Shown piece by piece: positions 8,380 through 17,889 of a stretch of DNA of 64,000 bases. Made by a program: the position numbers and the translations under genes. Positions within the stretch are counted from its first letter, which is position 1; each line of letters opens with the position of its first letter. The notes under the pieces are model-generated. The model was not told the DNA's origin and searched no databases. It saw only the letters and a list, made by a program, of their open reading frames with translations. Origin of the DNA: Algoriphagus sp. (GTDB lineage: Bacteria > Bacteroidota > Bacteroidia > Cytophagales > Cyclobacteriaceae); contig JAJTDZ010000001.1 in assembly GCA_021298245.1 (NCBI GenBank), positions 78,751 to 142,750 on the forward strand, read 5' to 3'.

Positions 8380-11361
8380 TTATTGGAGCGTTTCTAATAG
8401 AGATGCTGCACGTTGCTTTACCGTTGCATCACTGGCCTGCTCTAGGACAGATTGCAAAGTTGCTTTGGCTTGAAATACCTCACCCAGCTGGATATAGTTT
8501 TCGGCCAAGAAAATAAACATTCTTCCATACCAAAATTCATAGGAGGAGAATGCAGAGTAATAGGTGAATATCAGTTCATTTGCTCCTGTAAAATCTTTTT
8601 TATCTCGTTGAATTTCAGCTAGAATCATAAGTCCTTCTGCCCCTTCTTCCGTTGGATATTCCTGAACCAATTTCAATAAGGTGGAAGAAGCAAGTTCCAG
8701 TTGATTCAACTCCCTATGGGATTTTCCCTTAATTAATAAAGCCTTACTTGTGCTCCCCATCAATACCCCGTCTAGGCTTAACAATTTTTCGGCAGCAAGA
8801 ATGGCAGGCTCGTAAGCTTTCAATCCAAAATGAGCCAACATAGAGCCCTGCCTTACTTCTGCTTCTTCTAGCTTGCCGCGAACTTCCGGAAGTACAAGTT
8901 CAAAGTAATGCTTGGCTTCTGCATATCTCCCTTTGGATAATTCAATTTTTCCTAAGTTCTGAAAGGCTCGATTACGCTGAGGCGCAGCGGGATACGTTTC
9001 AAATAGTTTGAAAAAGTTGAACGCCTTATCCAATTCACCCGCCTGATAAAAAGCATCTCCTGCAAAAAAGGTAGCTTCATAGGTTTGGCTAGAGGAAGGA
9101 TAAGTAGTCAAATACTCTTCCAATGCCTTACCTGCTTGCAGGTATTTTTTTCCAAAGTAGAGGCTTTTTGCAGTTTCATAAGCCAAAAATTGTACAGATC
9201 CTGCATTTGGATTTGCAATTTGGTATGCCTTCAGGTATTCTCCAAACTCCTCGGATTTATCTTGCAATGCCAGCGTTTCTTGTAATCCTTTCAATGCATT
9301 TTCAGCATTATCAGCAGCAGGATAATCATTCAAAATTAATTTATAGTCTTTTACTGTTTCCTCGTATTTCTTCAACGAAAAATTAGACACTGCTCTCCCT
9401 TCCAGAGCAAAGGGTAGTAGGGGTGAGTTAGGTCTTTTTTGAATCAATTCAGTAAAGGCATTGGCGGCATCTTGGTAGCGAAGTTCCTCTAGAAAAATCT
9501 GCCCTCTCTGGTAAAGCCCATCTTCTATATATACACTGCTTGGAAAATCTCTTTCCAATACGGTTAATTCTTGGAGTGCCTCTAGATTTTTGCCTAAATA
9601 ATTATTAATGGTAGCCAAACGGTAATGAGCATAATCTTGGGATTTATTTTTATCCTCTATGGCTTGAAGAAAGGTAATCTTTGCCTCCGCAAACTTCTTT
9701 TGTACCAACTGGCAATCTCCTAACCTCAATACGGCGTCATCGTAGTTTGGAACAGAAGCACCTTTTGATTGATTGACAAAAACTTGAAAACTTTGTTCGG
9801 CCTGAGCATAGGCCTGGCTATTGTAATAGGCATATCCCAAACCAAAGTAGGCTTTGAGGAGATAAAGATGATTAGGGTTTGCTTCTCTTTGAACAGCCAT
9901 ATAGGCGGCAATGGCCTCTTCCCATTTCTCTTCTGTACTGTAAATTTCGCCTTTCCAAAAATGAGTTTCGGCAAGCAAGTCCGGATCTACTGGAAACCTT
10001 TGGGATTTATTCAACATCAATACAGCATCTTCCCATTTATTATCCCTGTAATAAATGATTGCTTGGTAATAGGCGACTTTTTGATAGGCTTGCTGGATCC
10101 TAGGAGATTTATTTCGAAGCCCATCCATTTGTGCCAAAGCACGTAGGTAATCGCTTGAATTGAGAAGTGCATCGGAAAGTAATGATTCCGCTTCCACAAC
10201 GCGTGCACCCCTAGGATAAGTATCCAAATAGTCATCTAAAGCGGAAATAGCCAATTGAAAATTGCCTCTATAGAGATTGACTTTTGCCAAATTAAACCTG
10301 GCCTCTTCTTGTAGTTTGGGATCTATAGAAAGCGAAGCTGCAGCCTGAAAACTTGAAGAGGAAAGGGGAAATCTTTCTAAATTTAAATAAGCATGACCCA
10401 GGTAAAAACTGGCCGATTGGGCTATTAGGTCATTACCTAGAGCCACCTCTTTTAAAAATGTAGTCGCCTGGGGATACTCTCCAATTTCAAATAAGGCTAT
10501 CCCAGCTTTGTACTGTTCCTCTCTAGTAAGCTCCCTCCCCTTCTCCTGAATTACTTTTTTATAATGAAATGCTGCATTTAAAAAATCCTTGCTCGCATAG
10601 TACGCCTCCGCTAAAAAAAGATGTATCGTTTCCAATCGATCCAATGCTACATTATTATTAACTAAAGGAAGCGCATACCCTATGGCTTTTTGATAATCCC
10701 CTAGTTGATAATACAATGCAGTTATCAGATGAGGAACCTTAGCAGCATAATAAGGACTTTTTTCAGCTTGCTGTAAATCACTAATGGCAAGAGCCGTATT
10801 CCCTTGTTCCATGGCAATCCAGGCACTGTAATACAGAGCATCCGCCGCATTGGGAAAAGAAAGATTTTTTACCTGATCCAAATAGGTAGATGAAGCCGCA
10901 TATTCCTTTAAAACAAAATAACTGAAGCCTAATTTAAAAAGCAGATCTGCCCTCTCCTCTCTGCTAAAGGAGGAAGGCTTCGCCAAAGTATAGGCAGATG
11001 TAGCCTCCCTGTAATTTTTAGAATAAAAAAAATAATCCCCCAAATAAAAAGCAGCTTCACTTGCTTTTGGATGATTGGGATAATCACGAAGAAATTGCTT
11101 CATGAGCCCCTCTCCATCGGCACGGTCCAACTGAAGCGAGGAAATCGCTCTTCCAAGAGCAGCCTCTTCTTGCAAAGGACTTGGTAGGGGATTGGTGAGC
11201 AATCGCGAATGCTCATAAAAAGAGGTAGAAAATAAATGCTCTTCTAAAAAATTCCTTTGCTCATCCAGTACACGCTGAGCACTGTTTTGATAGAGCGAGG
11301 ATTGAGAAAATGATTGTGCTACATAACTAAGTCCAAATAAAAGGACCAGGCAATATTTCAT
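8380..11361 (-). CDS. Large secreted tetratricopeptide-repeat protein
   Basis: This 993-aa protein has a signal peptide (about residues 1-19, ending VAQSFS) and then consists almost entirely of TPR-like helical pairs. Repeat signatures such as YLGDYFFYSKNYREA, LGFSYFVLKEYAAS, FGLGYAYYNSQAYAQA and GDAFYQAGELDKAF recur about every 34-37 residues. It should be periplasmic or surface-attached and act as a protein-binding scaffold. The barrel gene follows 3 nt downstream, which suggests that the TPR protein serves the barrel. holA lies upstream by 15 nt. No enzymatic motif is seen. Confidence 0.8.
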   Translation of the reverse strand: MKYCLVLLFGLSYVAQSFSQSSLYQNSAQRVLDEQRNFLEEHLFSTSFYEHSRLLTNPLPSPLQEEAALGRAISSLQLDRADGEGLMKQFLRDYPNHPKASEAAFYLGDYFFYSKNYREATSAYTLAKPSSFSREERADLLFKLGFSYFVLKEYAASSTYLDQVKNLSFPNAADALYYSAWIAMEQGNTALAISDLQQAEKSPYYAAKVPHLITALYYQLGDYQKAIGYALPLVNNNVALDRLETIHLFLAEAYYASKDFLNAAFHYKKVIQEKGRELTREEQYKAGIALFEIGEYPQATTFLKEVALGNDLIAQSASFYLGHAYLNLERFPLSSSSFQAAASLSIDPKLQEEARFNLAKVNLYRGNFQLAISALDDYLDTYPRGARVVEAESLLSDALLNSSDYLRALAQMDGLRNKSPRIQQAYQKVAYYQAIIYYRDNKWEDAVLMLNKSQRFPVDPDLLAETHFWKGEIYSTEEKWEEAIAAYMAVQREANPNHLYLLKAYFGLGYAYYNSQAYAQAEQSFQVFVNQSKGASVPNYDDAVLRLGDCQLVQKKFAEAKITFLQAIEDKNKSQDYAHYRLATINNYLGKNLEALQELTVLERDFPSSVYIEDGLYQRGQIFLEELRYQDAANAFTELIQKRPNSPLLPFALEGRAVSNFSLKKYEETVKDYKLILNDYPAADNAENALKGLQETLALQDKSEEFGEYLKAYQIANPNAGSVQFLAYETAKSLYFGKKYLQAGKALEEYLTTYPSSSQTYEATFFAGDAFYQAGELDKAFNFFKLFETYPAAPQRNRAFQNLGKIELSKGRYAEAKHYFELVLPEVRGKLEEAEVRQGSMLAHFGLKAYEPAILAAEKLLSLDGVLMGSTSKALLIKGKSHRELNQLELASSTLLKLVQEYPTEEGAEGLMILAEIQRDKKDFTGANELIFTYYSAFSSYEFWYGRMFIFLAENYIQLGEVFQAKATLQSVLEQASDATVKQRAASLLETLQ

Positions 11362-11376
11362 AGTATAGTAGGTAAA

Positions 11377-12399
11377 TCAGTGTACGATTTTGTAGACTAG
11401 TTCTCGAAGAATTTCCCCTTCACTCATGCTTCCAGCATCTACTCCCTTAAAACGAAGATCAGCCTCTTTTAAGTATTTAAACACATCAATTACCTTGCCT
11501 AACTTGTAATTTCGAGCCGCCAGGACATATTCTTTTAAAGCGTAGGGATGGATCCCAAGCATACTCGCCAATTGACTTTCAGGTAGTGGGCCTGCCTTGT
11601 GAAGTAAAACTACTTTGCTGAAGTAGGAATACAACAGGGAAAAAATTGGTATTACAGGATGGTTTTTTGGATTTTGAATAAAGTAATGAATAATTACATT
11701 GGCTTTATGTACGTCTCTGGTCCCGATAGCCTTCGTAAGTTCAAAGTTGTTGTATTCTTTATGGATACCCACATATTTGGAAATATGATCCACCGAAAAT
11801 CGGGTAGATTCAGAAAAGTTCAACAGCATTTTACCCACCTCATTGGTCAAAACTTCTAAATTATTTCCAATGGAATCGGCCAAAAGTTGAGCTGCATGAG
11901 TATCTATGTGGTGGCCCAATTCTTTAAAATAGGAATCAATCCAATCGTTTAGCTTCCAATCTTTGATTTTCTCTGCTTCTACAAAAATAGATTTCTTTTC
12001 AAGTTCTTTTTTTAAGCTACTTCTACCGTCTAATTTTTTATGCTTGTGAGCCAGAACCAAGACCGTACTCGGCAAGGGATTAGACAGGTAAGAAAGTAGT
12101 AGCTTTTGTCCCTCTTCTTTACCCAAATCAGGAATGTTTTGAGCTTCCTTAACCAATACCAACTGCCTATCGGCCATCATAGGAAACTTTCGAGCATGAG
12201 ATAAAATGGTGCCTAAGGAGGCCTCTTTACCGTACAGCACCACCTGATTGAAACCTCTTTCCACTTCAGGGACTACATTCTTTTCTATATAATCGCTGAT
12301 CAAGTCTATGAAATAGGGTTCGTCCCCTTGCAAAAAATAAATTGGGGCAAACTTTCTAGCTTTCAATTCTTTAAGTACCTCTTCTGGGGTGTGTGCCAT
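11377..12399 (-). CDS. holA: DNA polymerase III subunit delta
   Basis: HolA opens the sliding clamp as part of the clamp loader. The 340-aa product starts MAHTPEEVLKEL and has the family opening IYFLQGDEPYFID. This is followed by the segment FPMMADRQLVLVKEA, typical of delta subunits, and by a C-terminal helical domain ending with the DLRFKGVD and REL pattern. I chose the ATG at 12399. A longer reading frame adds 13 hydrophobic residues unlike the family N-terminus. It is divergent from the TPR gene at 12515, and the 115-bp gap should contain both promoters. Confidence 0.88.
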   Translation of the reverse strand: MAHTPEEVLKELKARKFAPIYFLQGDEPYFIDLISDYIEKNVVPEVERGFNQVVLYGKEASLGTILSHARKFPMMADRQLVLVKEAQNIPDLGKEEGQKLLLSYLSNPLPSTVLVLAHKHKKLDGRSSLKKELEKKSIFVEAEKIKDWKLNDWIDSYFKELGHHIDTHAAQLLADSIGNNLEVLTNEVGKMLLNFSESTRFSVDHISKYVGIHKEYNNFELTKAIGTRDVHKANVIIHYFIQNPKNHPVIPIFSLLYSYFSKVVLLHKAGPLPESQLASMLGIHPYALKEYVLAARNYKLGKVIDVFKYLKEADLRFKGVDAGSMSEGEILRELVYKIVH

Positions 12400-12514
12400 A
12401 AACAAAACTACGCTTAAGCTTAAAGATAATAGATACAAGCATGGAGAAGAAAAAAGTAGAAAAATAAACTTTGAATACAGATTCTAGGTTTTCTTTACGA
12501 AAGATATTATAGCT

Positions 12515-13231
12515 ATGAGTTTTGAAAAAGGGAAGAATTGTTACGAAAAGGGAGAATTTGAAACCGCATTACATCACTTTGATGTGCTCATTCAAAAAGA
12601 GGAGTCCCAATTGTTGTTTCGGCAATATAGAGGGAGAATATTAATGAGATTAGGCAGGACCGAAGAGGCACTTCAAGATTTTGAGTACTTGCTCGCCGTG
12701 GAGCCTTACAATTCAGAACTCATTAGCGATAGAGCTGTGGTCCTTCATCTACTTGGAAAAAATCAAGAAGCCTTAGAAGAATTTGATCGAGCAGCCAACC
12801 TAGAACCCAATAACCCGTATCGGTACAGCAGTAGGGCGTATTTTAAAGATAGGATAAGGGATTACGAAGGTGCAATAGAAGACTACCAAAAAGCCATTGA
12901 TTTAGACCCAGAGGATGCTATTTCCTTAAATAACCTGGGTCTAGTAGCTGAAAAATTAGGTAGAAAAGAACAGGCTCAAAGCAACTTCAAAAAAGCAGAC
13001 GAGCTCGTAGGATATACTCCAAAAAAAATACCTGCTTCTCCCCTAAAGCAAGATCAAAATGGTAAAGAAAACGCTTTGGAAAATCCTATTTTTTATCATG
13101 CTGACAAAAAAATAAGCTTAGACTTTTATCTCCAGACCCTAAGGTCGATTTTTTTTGATGCCACATCTAGGAAAGGTTTCTTTACTTTTCTTAGTTCTTT
13201 TTTTGGCTTATCTAAGGTTAAAAAGTCTTAA
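12515..13231 (+). CDS. Tetratricopeptide-repeat protein
   Basis: This 238-aa cytoplasmic protein (no signal peptide) has four to five TPR units in residues 1-165, for example EKGEFETALHHFDVLI, RLGRTEEALQDFEYLL, LLGKNQEALEEFDRAA and YEGAIEDYQKAIDLDPEDA. The last 65 residues are lysine-rich and less regular. It is a protein-interaction module of unknown partner. Its end overlaps the convergent universal stress protein gene by 14 bp, so no classical terminator is present between them. Confidence 0.78.
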   Translation: MSFEKGKNCYEKGEFETALHHFDVLIQKEESQLLFRQYRGRILMRLGRTEEALQDFEYLLAVEPYNSELISDRAVVLHLLGKNQEALEEFDRAANLEPNNPYRYSSRAYFKDRIRDYEGAIEDYQKAIDLDPEDAISLNNLGLVAEKLGRKEQAQSNFKKADELVGYTPKKIPASPLKQDQNGKENALENPIFYHADKKISLDFYLQTLRSIFFDATSRKGFFTFLSSFFGLSKVKKS

Positions 13232-14060
13232 TCACCCAAAGGGGTTTGGAGATAAAATAGGACATTTTCCTAGATAGATTATTTGAAAAAAGTTGATCAA
13301 AAAAATCTTTTTTCTTTGCCAAAGATACCAAAATATCCCCTTTAGCAAGATGCAGGTAATTTTCAAGTCCCAAAGCCAAATCATCTCGGAAGGACTTGAG
13401 TACAAATCGCATCATAGGATAATGAATTTGGGGCTTAATTTCAGCGACCATACTTGCATGCAAGGCTTTATCTATCACTCGTTGTCTAGAGGAAATATGA
13501 ACTACATCAACTTCTGAGGAATAGAACTTAGCCATTTCTACGATCTTTTGAAGAGCCAAAGCATCTTCGGCAATATAATCTGAGGCATAGACCAATTTTC
13601 GAGGACGTTTAAAAAATGCCTTCTTGGGAACTACCAATATATCTCGTTCCGATTTCATTACCATGCTGCTGGCTCTGCTGCCAAATATATGGTCTTTGAT
13701 TTCGCTAAGTCCTTCTGCGCCTACAACAATCAAGCTGGCTTGAATTTCTCTGGCAAAAGCCAAAGTTTCTTCCACAATAGGTCCATCTGCCATGGCAATT
13801 TCACAACTCACTAGCCCTTGGCCCAAACTTTCTTGCAAGACAGCATCCTGCAAGCTTTTCATTTTTTTCTCAATAAACTCACGTTGATGCTGCCCATCCG
13901 AATCCAATGGTGCAATTTTTTTATACTCCATAGGATTATGTACATGGAATATTACCAAATGGGCCTTGTACTTTTCTCCTAATTTGGATGCATACTCCAG
14001 GGCATTGAGGGAGCATTCGGAGAAATCAATGGGGCAGAGAATGGTGAAATTAGTACTCAT
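13218..14060 (-). CDS. Tandem-domain universal stress protein
   Basis: The 280-aa protein has two Usp alpha/beta domains. The first starts FTILCPIDFSECSLNALEYA and contains the ATP-type VVGAEG...FGSRASSMVMKSERDILVVP segment near residues 105-135. The second (from about residue 148) has lost most of the nucleotide loop. Proteins of this kind are induced by stress and bind ATP in some cases. It ends in a 14-bp overlap with the convergent TPR gene and begins 15 nt downstream of the 2-hydroxyacid dehydrogenase stop, so the latter two may share a transcript. Confidence 0.85.
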   Translation of the reverse strand: MSTNFTILCPIDFSECSLNALEYASKLGEKYKAHLVIFHVHNPMEYKKIAPLDSDGQHQREFIEKKMKSLQDAVLQESLGQGLVSCEIAMADGPIVEETLAFAREIQASLIVVGAEGLSEIKDHIFGSRASSMVMKSERDILVVPKKAFFKRPRKLVYASDYIAEDALALQKIVEMAKFYSSEVDVVHISSRQRVIDKALHASMVAEIKPQIHYPMMRFVLKSFRDDLALGLENYLHLAKGDILVSLAKKKDFFDQLFSNNLSRKMSYFISKPLWVIKTF

Positions 14061-14075
14061 GGGTGTGGGCGATAC

Positions 14076-14996
14076 TTAATATCCTTTTACTCGATTAACT
14101 TGATGCTGTAAGGTAAGGCCACTAGTGAGCCTTTTGAAATTTTCTACGATTTGGGGAGCTGCTGCCTTTGGATTGGTCACACTAGCAATGTGGGGTGTAA
14201 GTTGAATTCTTGGATCTGACCAGAAGGCATGTGTACGGGGCAAGGGCTCTATTCGAAATACATCCAACATCGCACCGGCAAGGCATCCTTCCTCAATTGC
14301 AGGAATCAAATCTTCTTCAATTAGGTGTTTGCCTCGAGCTACATTGATCAGGTAGGTGCCCGGATTGCATTTTTGAAATAAGGTTTTATTTAAAATGCCC
14401 TCCGTCTCTGAAGTCAAAGGAAGCATGCATACCAACACATTTATATCTGAAAGAAAGTCGTCCAATCGATGCTTTGCATAATAGGGAAAGGGTAAACCCT
14501 TTTTTTCAGAAAGGCCATATCCGCATACCTCAAACCCCAAATACATCAATTTATCTACCACATCTCCTCCTAGTGCTCCCACACCCATTATTCCTACTTT
14601 AATGGAAATTTCAGGATTAGACATGTCCCAAATTCCATTTTCCTTATCTTTTTGATAACGATAAAGCTGCCTATGAAAGTTCAAAACGCCCATTAAAACA
14701 TAATTGGTCATCGACCAGGTCAATTTTTCATCTACTATCCGAACTATAGGCAGATGATGAGGAATTTCAGGGTCTGTTAAAATATGATCCACACCCGCGC
14801 CAAGAGAACTGATAAGCTTTAAATGAGGGAAATTTCTTAAATACCCAGGAGGATGTTGCCAAACTAAGGCCATTTCTACCTTCTCAGGATGCACTATTTG
14901 GGGATATACCTGAATATCCAAGGAGGAGTCCACTTGACTTAAGGCTTCTAACCAGGGTTTTGGGTCTTTTCCCGGGCTGACAATAGCTATACTCAT
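14076..14996 (-). CDS. D-2-hydroxyacid dehydrogenase (glyoxylate/hydroxypyruvate reductase A type)
   Basis: This 306-aa protein reduces 2-keto acids such as glyoxylate or hydroxypyruvate with NAD(P)H; the exact substrate is inferred from family. It shows LISSLGAGVDHIL (substrate-binding loop), the Rossmann GIMGVGALGGDVV near residues 135-147, and the catalytic trio: Arg in INVARG, Glu in FRIEPLP and His in TPHIASVT. The length fits GhrA-type enzymes. It lies upstream of the universal stress protein gene with a 15-nt gap. Confidence 0.85.
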   Translation of the reverse strand: MSIAIVSPGKDPKPWLEALSQVDSSLDIQVYPQIVHPEKVEMALVWQHPPGYLRNFPHLKLISSLGAGVDHILTDPEIPHHLPIVRIVDEKLTWSMTNYVLMGVLNFHRQLYRYQKDKENGIWDMSNPEISIKVGIMGVGALGGDVVDKLMYLGFEVCGYGLSEKKGLPFPYYAKHRLDDFLSDINVLVCMLPLTSETEGILNKTLFQKCNPGTYLINVARGKHLIEEDLIPAIEEGCLAGAMLDVFRIEPLPRTHAFWSDPRIQLTPHIASVTNPKAAAPQIVENFKRLTSGLTLQHQVNRVKGY

Positions 14997-15178
14997 AGAA
15001 ATGCTTCCAATTTCTTCTCAAATAGAGATTATAAGAGAAAGTTTATAAAAAATAAGGAATCAATTTTTTTCGCGTCTGATGAAAAAGCAAAAATATTCTA
15101 TGAACTTGCTTAAAATTTGAAAACATCAAGCATACCTAATTGAATTACAACTTTCTTTCTATTTCAATCACAATATAT

Positions 15179-16027
15179 ATGAAAAAGTTTTTCTTTCTCA
15201 CGCTCATCGCCAACCTTTTCATTTCACTGTCAGGATTGGCGCAACAATTACAAATGCCACAAGCTAGTCCCAGCGCAAGGTTGACACAGAAAGTAGGCCT
15301 TACCGATGTGGTGGTAGATTACAGTCGACCCAGTACCAAGGGGAGAAAAATATTTGGTGAACTGGTGCCCTTTGGAGAAGTTTGGAGAACAGGGGCTAAT
15401 GGTGCTACCATCATTTCCTTTTCCACAGAAGTAATTGTTGGTGGAAAAAAAGTTCCAGCCGGTGCCTATGCCTTGTATTCCATTCCAGGAAAGAGCTCTT
15501 GGACTATGATATTAAGTAAAAACACCAAACTTTGGGGAGCCATTGGATACAATCCGCAGGAAGATCTAATTCGCTTTGAGGCGACGCCCTCCAAGACAAG
15601 TAGAATGTATGATTCCTTTGAAATTTCTTTCAATAATCTTACCGACTCCAATGCCGACCTTTCACTGAAATGGGAACAAACCCGAGTGGACTTTTCTATC
15701 CAGACAGAGGTAGATCCTATTGTAATGGCGGACATAAAAAAGCAGGTCATTGATACCCAAAGCACTAATCCTGCCCTACTCTACCAAGCAGCAAGTTATT
15801 ATTTCAACTCAAACAAAGACCTAAATCAAGCATATACTTGGATACAGCAATCTACCGATAATGATCCTAAGTATTGGACAATGCACCTGAGAGCAAAAAT
15901 TGAATTGGCTTTGGGTAAGAAAACAGAGGCATTAGCATCAGCCACCAAATCTAAAACCATGGCTCAAGAAGCTAAAAACATGGATTATGTGGGTTTGAAC
16001 GACAGACTCATCAAAACCATCAAGTAG
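15179..16027 (+). CDS. DUF2911-domain secreted protein
   Basis: This protein has a clear signal peptide from the ATG at 15179 (KKFFFLTLIANLFISLSG, cleavage near AQQ) and then the DUF2911 domain: VDYSRPSTKGRKIFG, FGEVWRTGANGATIISF and VPAGAYALYSIPG. DUF2911 is common in secreted proteins of Bacteroidota and has no assigned activity. The last 100 residues form short helical repeats like TPRs (LYQAASYYFNSNKDLNQAY). A longer frame from TTG at 15140 would add residues before the signal peptide and is rejected. A strong stem-loop terminator follows immediately. Confidence 0.85.
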   Translation: MKKFFFLTLIANLFISLSGLAQQLQMPQASPSARLTQKVGLTDVVVDYSRPSTKGRKIFGELVPFGEVWRTGANGATIISFSTEVIVGGKKVPAGAYALYSIPGKSSWTMILSKNTKLWGAIGYNPQEDLIRFEATPSKTSRMYDSFEISFNNLTDSNADLSLKWEQTRVDFSIQTEVDPIVMADIKKQVIDTQSTNPALLYQAASYYFNSNKDLNQAYTWIQQSTDNDPKYWTMHLRAKIELALGKKTEALASATKSKTMAQEAKNMDYVGLNDRLIKTIK

Positions 16028-16061
16028 AAAAAAAGGCCTTCGATTTGAAGGCCTTTTTTTT
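16028..16061. terminator. Bidirectional Rho-independent terminator
   Basis: The arms GGCCTTC (16035-16041) and GAAGGCC (16047-16053) pair around a 5-nt loop. They are flanked by an A-run on the left and a run of eight T on the right, so the hairpin works on both strands: for the DUF2911 gene (+) and the symporter gene (-). Confidence 0.85.
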
Positions 16062-16071
16062 GAACGATAAC

Positions 16072-17787
16072 TTAAACCTTGGTGCCTGTTACTTTCAATG
16101 CGGTTTGGCAAATGATAGCAAAAGCCATAACAGACAAACAGCCAATGGCATTATACCAGAGAAATCCAATGTCCCAAACAAATCCCATAAATCCTTTTCC
16201 ATTGAAAAAATGGATAAAGAGAATTAAGCCTTGAGACAAGATAGCAGCCATAAATACTGCATTTCCTTTTATCCATTTAAGAAAAAAAGCAACACAAAAG
16301 ATTCCAAGAATAGATCCATAAAATAAGGAACCCAAAAGATTGACGGCCTGGATAAGGTTTTCAAACAAAGAAGCATATGTCGCAAACAAAATTGCCCCCA
16401 ATCCCCAAAAGGCAGTAAAAGCCTTGGAGGAGAGAACATAATGGCTATCAGAAGCTTCTTTTCGAATGGATCTCTTATACAAATCAATGGTAGTGGTACT
16501 TCCTAGGGCATTTAATTCGGAAGAAGAAGAGGACATGGCCGCTGTAAAAATGACTGCAAATAGTAATCCTATTATTCCTGTAGGGAGGTAATCCATTACA
16601 AAGCGCATAAATACATAATCTGTATCTCTTGTTTCTGCGGATGGGTCATGAGTAATCATAAGGGACTTCACCTCCTCTCTAAGCTCCTGCTGTTGAGACT
16701 GTATTTCTTTTAATTGTCTTGTAAGAGGAAGTGCAGCAGCTTCATTCTTCAGGTTCTCAGCCTGCATCAAGTTGGTGTAGGTAATTCTAGCCTCTTCAAA
16801 ATTCTCTTGATACCTCTCTTCTAACTTTTCGAGCTCTGGCCCAAACTTGCTTTGACGTAGAGATTCTGTTTGTACCTGATTGAAGTGAATGGGTGAGGGA
16901 ATAAACTGGTAAAAAACAAAAACTAAGACTCCTATAAAAAGGATTAAAAACTGCATAGGAATTTTAAGAAAGCCATTCATCATCAAGCCCATACGACTTT
17001 GAGTCAAGGTTTGGCCAGATAAATAACGCTGGACTTGACTTTGATCGGTGCCAAAATAACTCAAAAACAAAAACACGGCTGCCGTCATCCCTGACCAAAA
17101 AGAATAGCGATCCGCGAGATCAAATTCAAAATTGACCAGATTTAATTTATCCATCTTGCCTGCCACATGCAAGGCCTCCTTCATGGAAATGGGGAGCAAA
17201 TAGATTACAAAAGCGCCTGCTAAAACCATCCCGCCCATCATCACAGCCATTTGTTGCTTTTGGGTAATAGAGACCGCATCAGTTCCCCCAGAGACCGTGT
17301 AAAGTATGACTAAGATTCCTATAAAAATATTGGTAAAAGTGAGGTTCCATCCCAATAGGGTTGATAGAATAATTGCAGGAGCATAGATGGTTATTCCAGC
17401 GGCAAGGCCTCTTTGAACAATAAAAAGGATTGCCGTCAAGGTCCTTGTCTTTAAATCAAATCGTGTTTCCAAATATTCATAGGCCGTATATACCTTCAAC
17501 TTGTAATAAATCGGAATGAAAAATATGGAAATCAAAATCATGGCAAGAGGCAGGCCAAAATAAAACTGTATAAAGCGCATGCCGTCTTCGTAGGCTTGTC
17601 CAGGAGTGCTTAGAAAAGTAATCGCTGAAGCTTGTGTAGCCATAATCGATAAACCAATGGTCCACCAATTTCCAGAATTACCTTTCAAATAGGTGTCCAA
17701 ACTCTTTTTACCTCGGGTTTTATACATACCATATCCCGTGATAAAAATGAGGGTTGCCAATAAGACTATCCAATCCAGAATGCTCAT
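16072..17787 (-). CDS. Sodium:solute symporter (SSS family)
   Basis: This 571-aa inner-membrane protein has about 13 hydrophobic helices of the LeuT fold. Family features include WWTIGLSIMATQASAITFLS in the second helix region, FGTDQSQVQRYLSG, and the conserved AMSSSSSELNALGSTTTIDLYKR segment that carries sodium-site Ser residues. A charged cytoplasmic or periplasmic coiled insertion of about 90 residues (around residues 297-390, Glu/Gln/Leu-rich) splits the core, as seen in many Bacteroidota members. The ATG overlaps the stop of a 34-aa membrane peptide (ATGA), which is itself coupled to the PIG-L deacetylase. Substrate unknown; uptake of a deacetylated sugar or related solute is an inference from context. 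Confidence 0.88.
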   Translation of the reverse strand: MSILDWIVLLATLIFITGYGMYKTRGKKSLDTYLKGNSGNWWTIGLSIMATQASAITFLSTPGQAYEDGMRFIQFYFGLPLAMILISIFFIPIYYKLKVYTAYEYLETRFDLKTRTLTAILFIVQRGLAAGITIYAPAIILSTLLGWNLTFTNIFIGILVILYTVSGGTDAVSITQKQQMAVMMGGMVLAGAFVIYLLPISMKEALHVAGKMDKLNLVNFEFDLADRYSFWSGMTAAVFLFLSYFGTDQSQVQRYLSGQTLTQSRMGLMMNGFLKIPMQFLILFIGVLVFVFYQFIPSPIHFNQVQTESLRQSKFGPELEKLEERYQENFEEARITYTNLMQAENLKNEAAALPLTRQLKEIQSQQQELREEVKSLMITHDPSAETRDTDYVFMRFVMDYLPTGIIGLLFAVIFTAAMSSSSSELNALGSTTTIDLYKRSIRKEASDSHYVLSSKAFTAFWGLGAILFATYASLFENLIQAVNLLGSLFYGSILGIFCVAFFLKWIKGNAVFMAAILSQGLILFIHFFNGKGFMGFVWDIGFLWYNAIGCLSVMAFAIICQTALKVTGTKV

Positions 17788-17888
17788 GAAAAAATCTCTT
17801 TTAGGGTGTACATCAATGCGATCATGAAAACCAGGCTACCCATCAAGCCTAGGTAAATTTTAGTCCAGGAAATTTCTTGCTCTTCCAT
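17784..17888 (-). CDS. 34-aa single-helix membrane peptide coupled to the symporter
   Basis: A complete small gene: ATG at 17888, TGA at 17784-17786, 34 codons. The peptide has a charged head (MEEQEISWTK), one hydrophobic helix from about residue 11 to 29 (LGLMGSLVFMIALMY) and a short Lys/Glu tail. It begins one base after the PIG-L stop, and its TGA overlaps the symporter ATG. Such spacing on both sides argues for a real, translationally coupled gene. It could be an accessory subunit of the SSS symporter, by analogy with MetS-type small subunits of NSS transporters; this function is inferred. Confidence 0.7.
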   Translation of the reverse strand: MEEQEISWTKIYLGLMGSLVFMIALMYTLKEIFS

Positions 17889-17889
17889 A

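Noticed and set aside
12414..12423. 10-bp palindrome TTAAGCTTAA between holA and the TPR gene
   Set aside because: Too short and AT-rich to stand out from chance; it lies in the 5' leader of holA.
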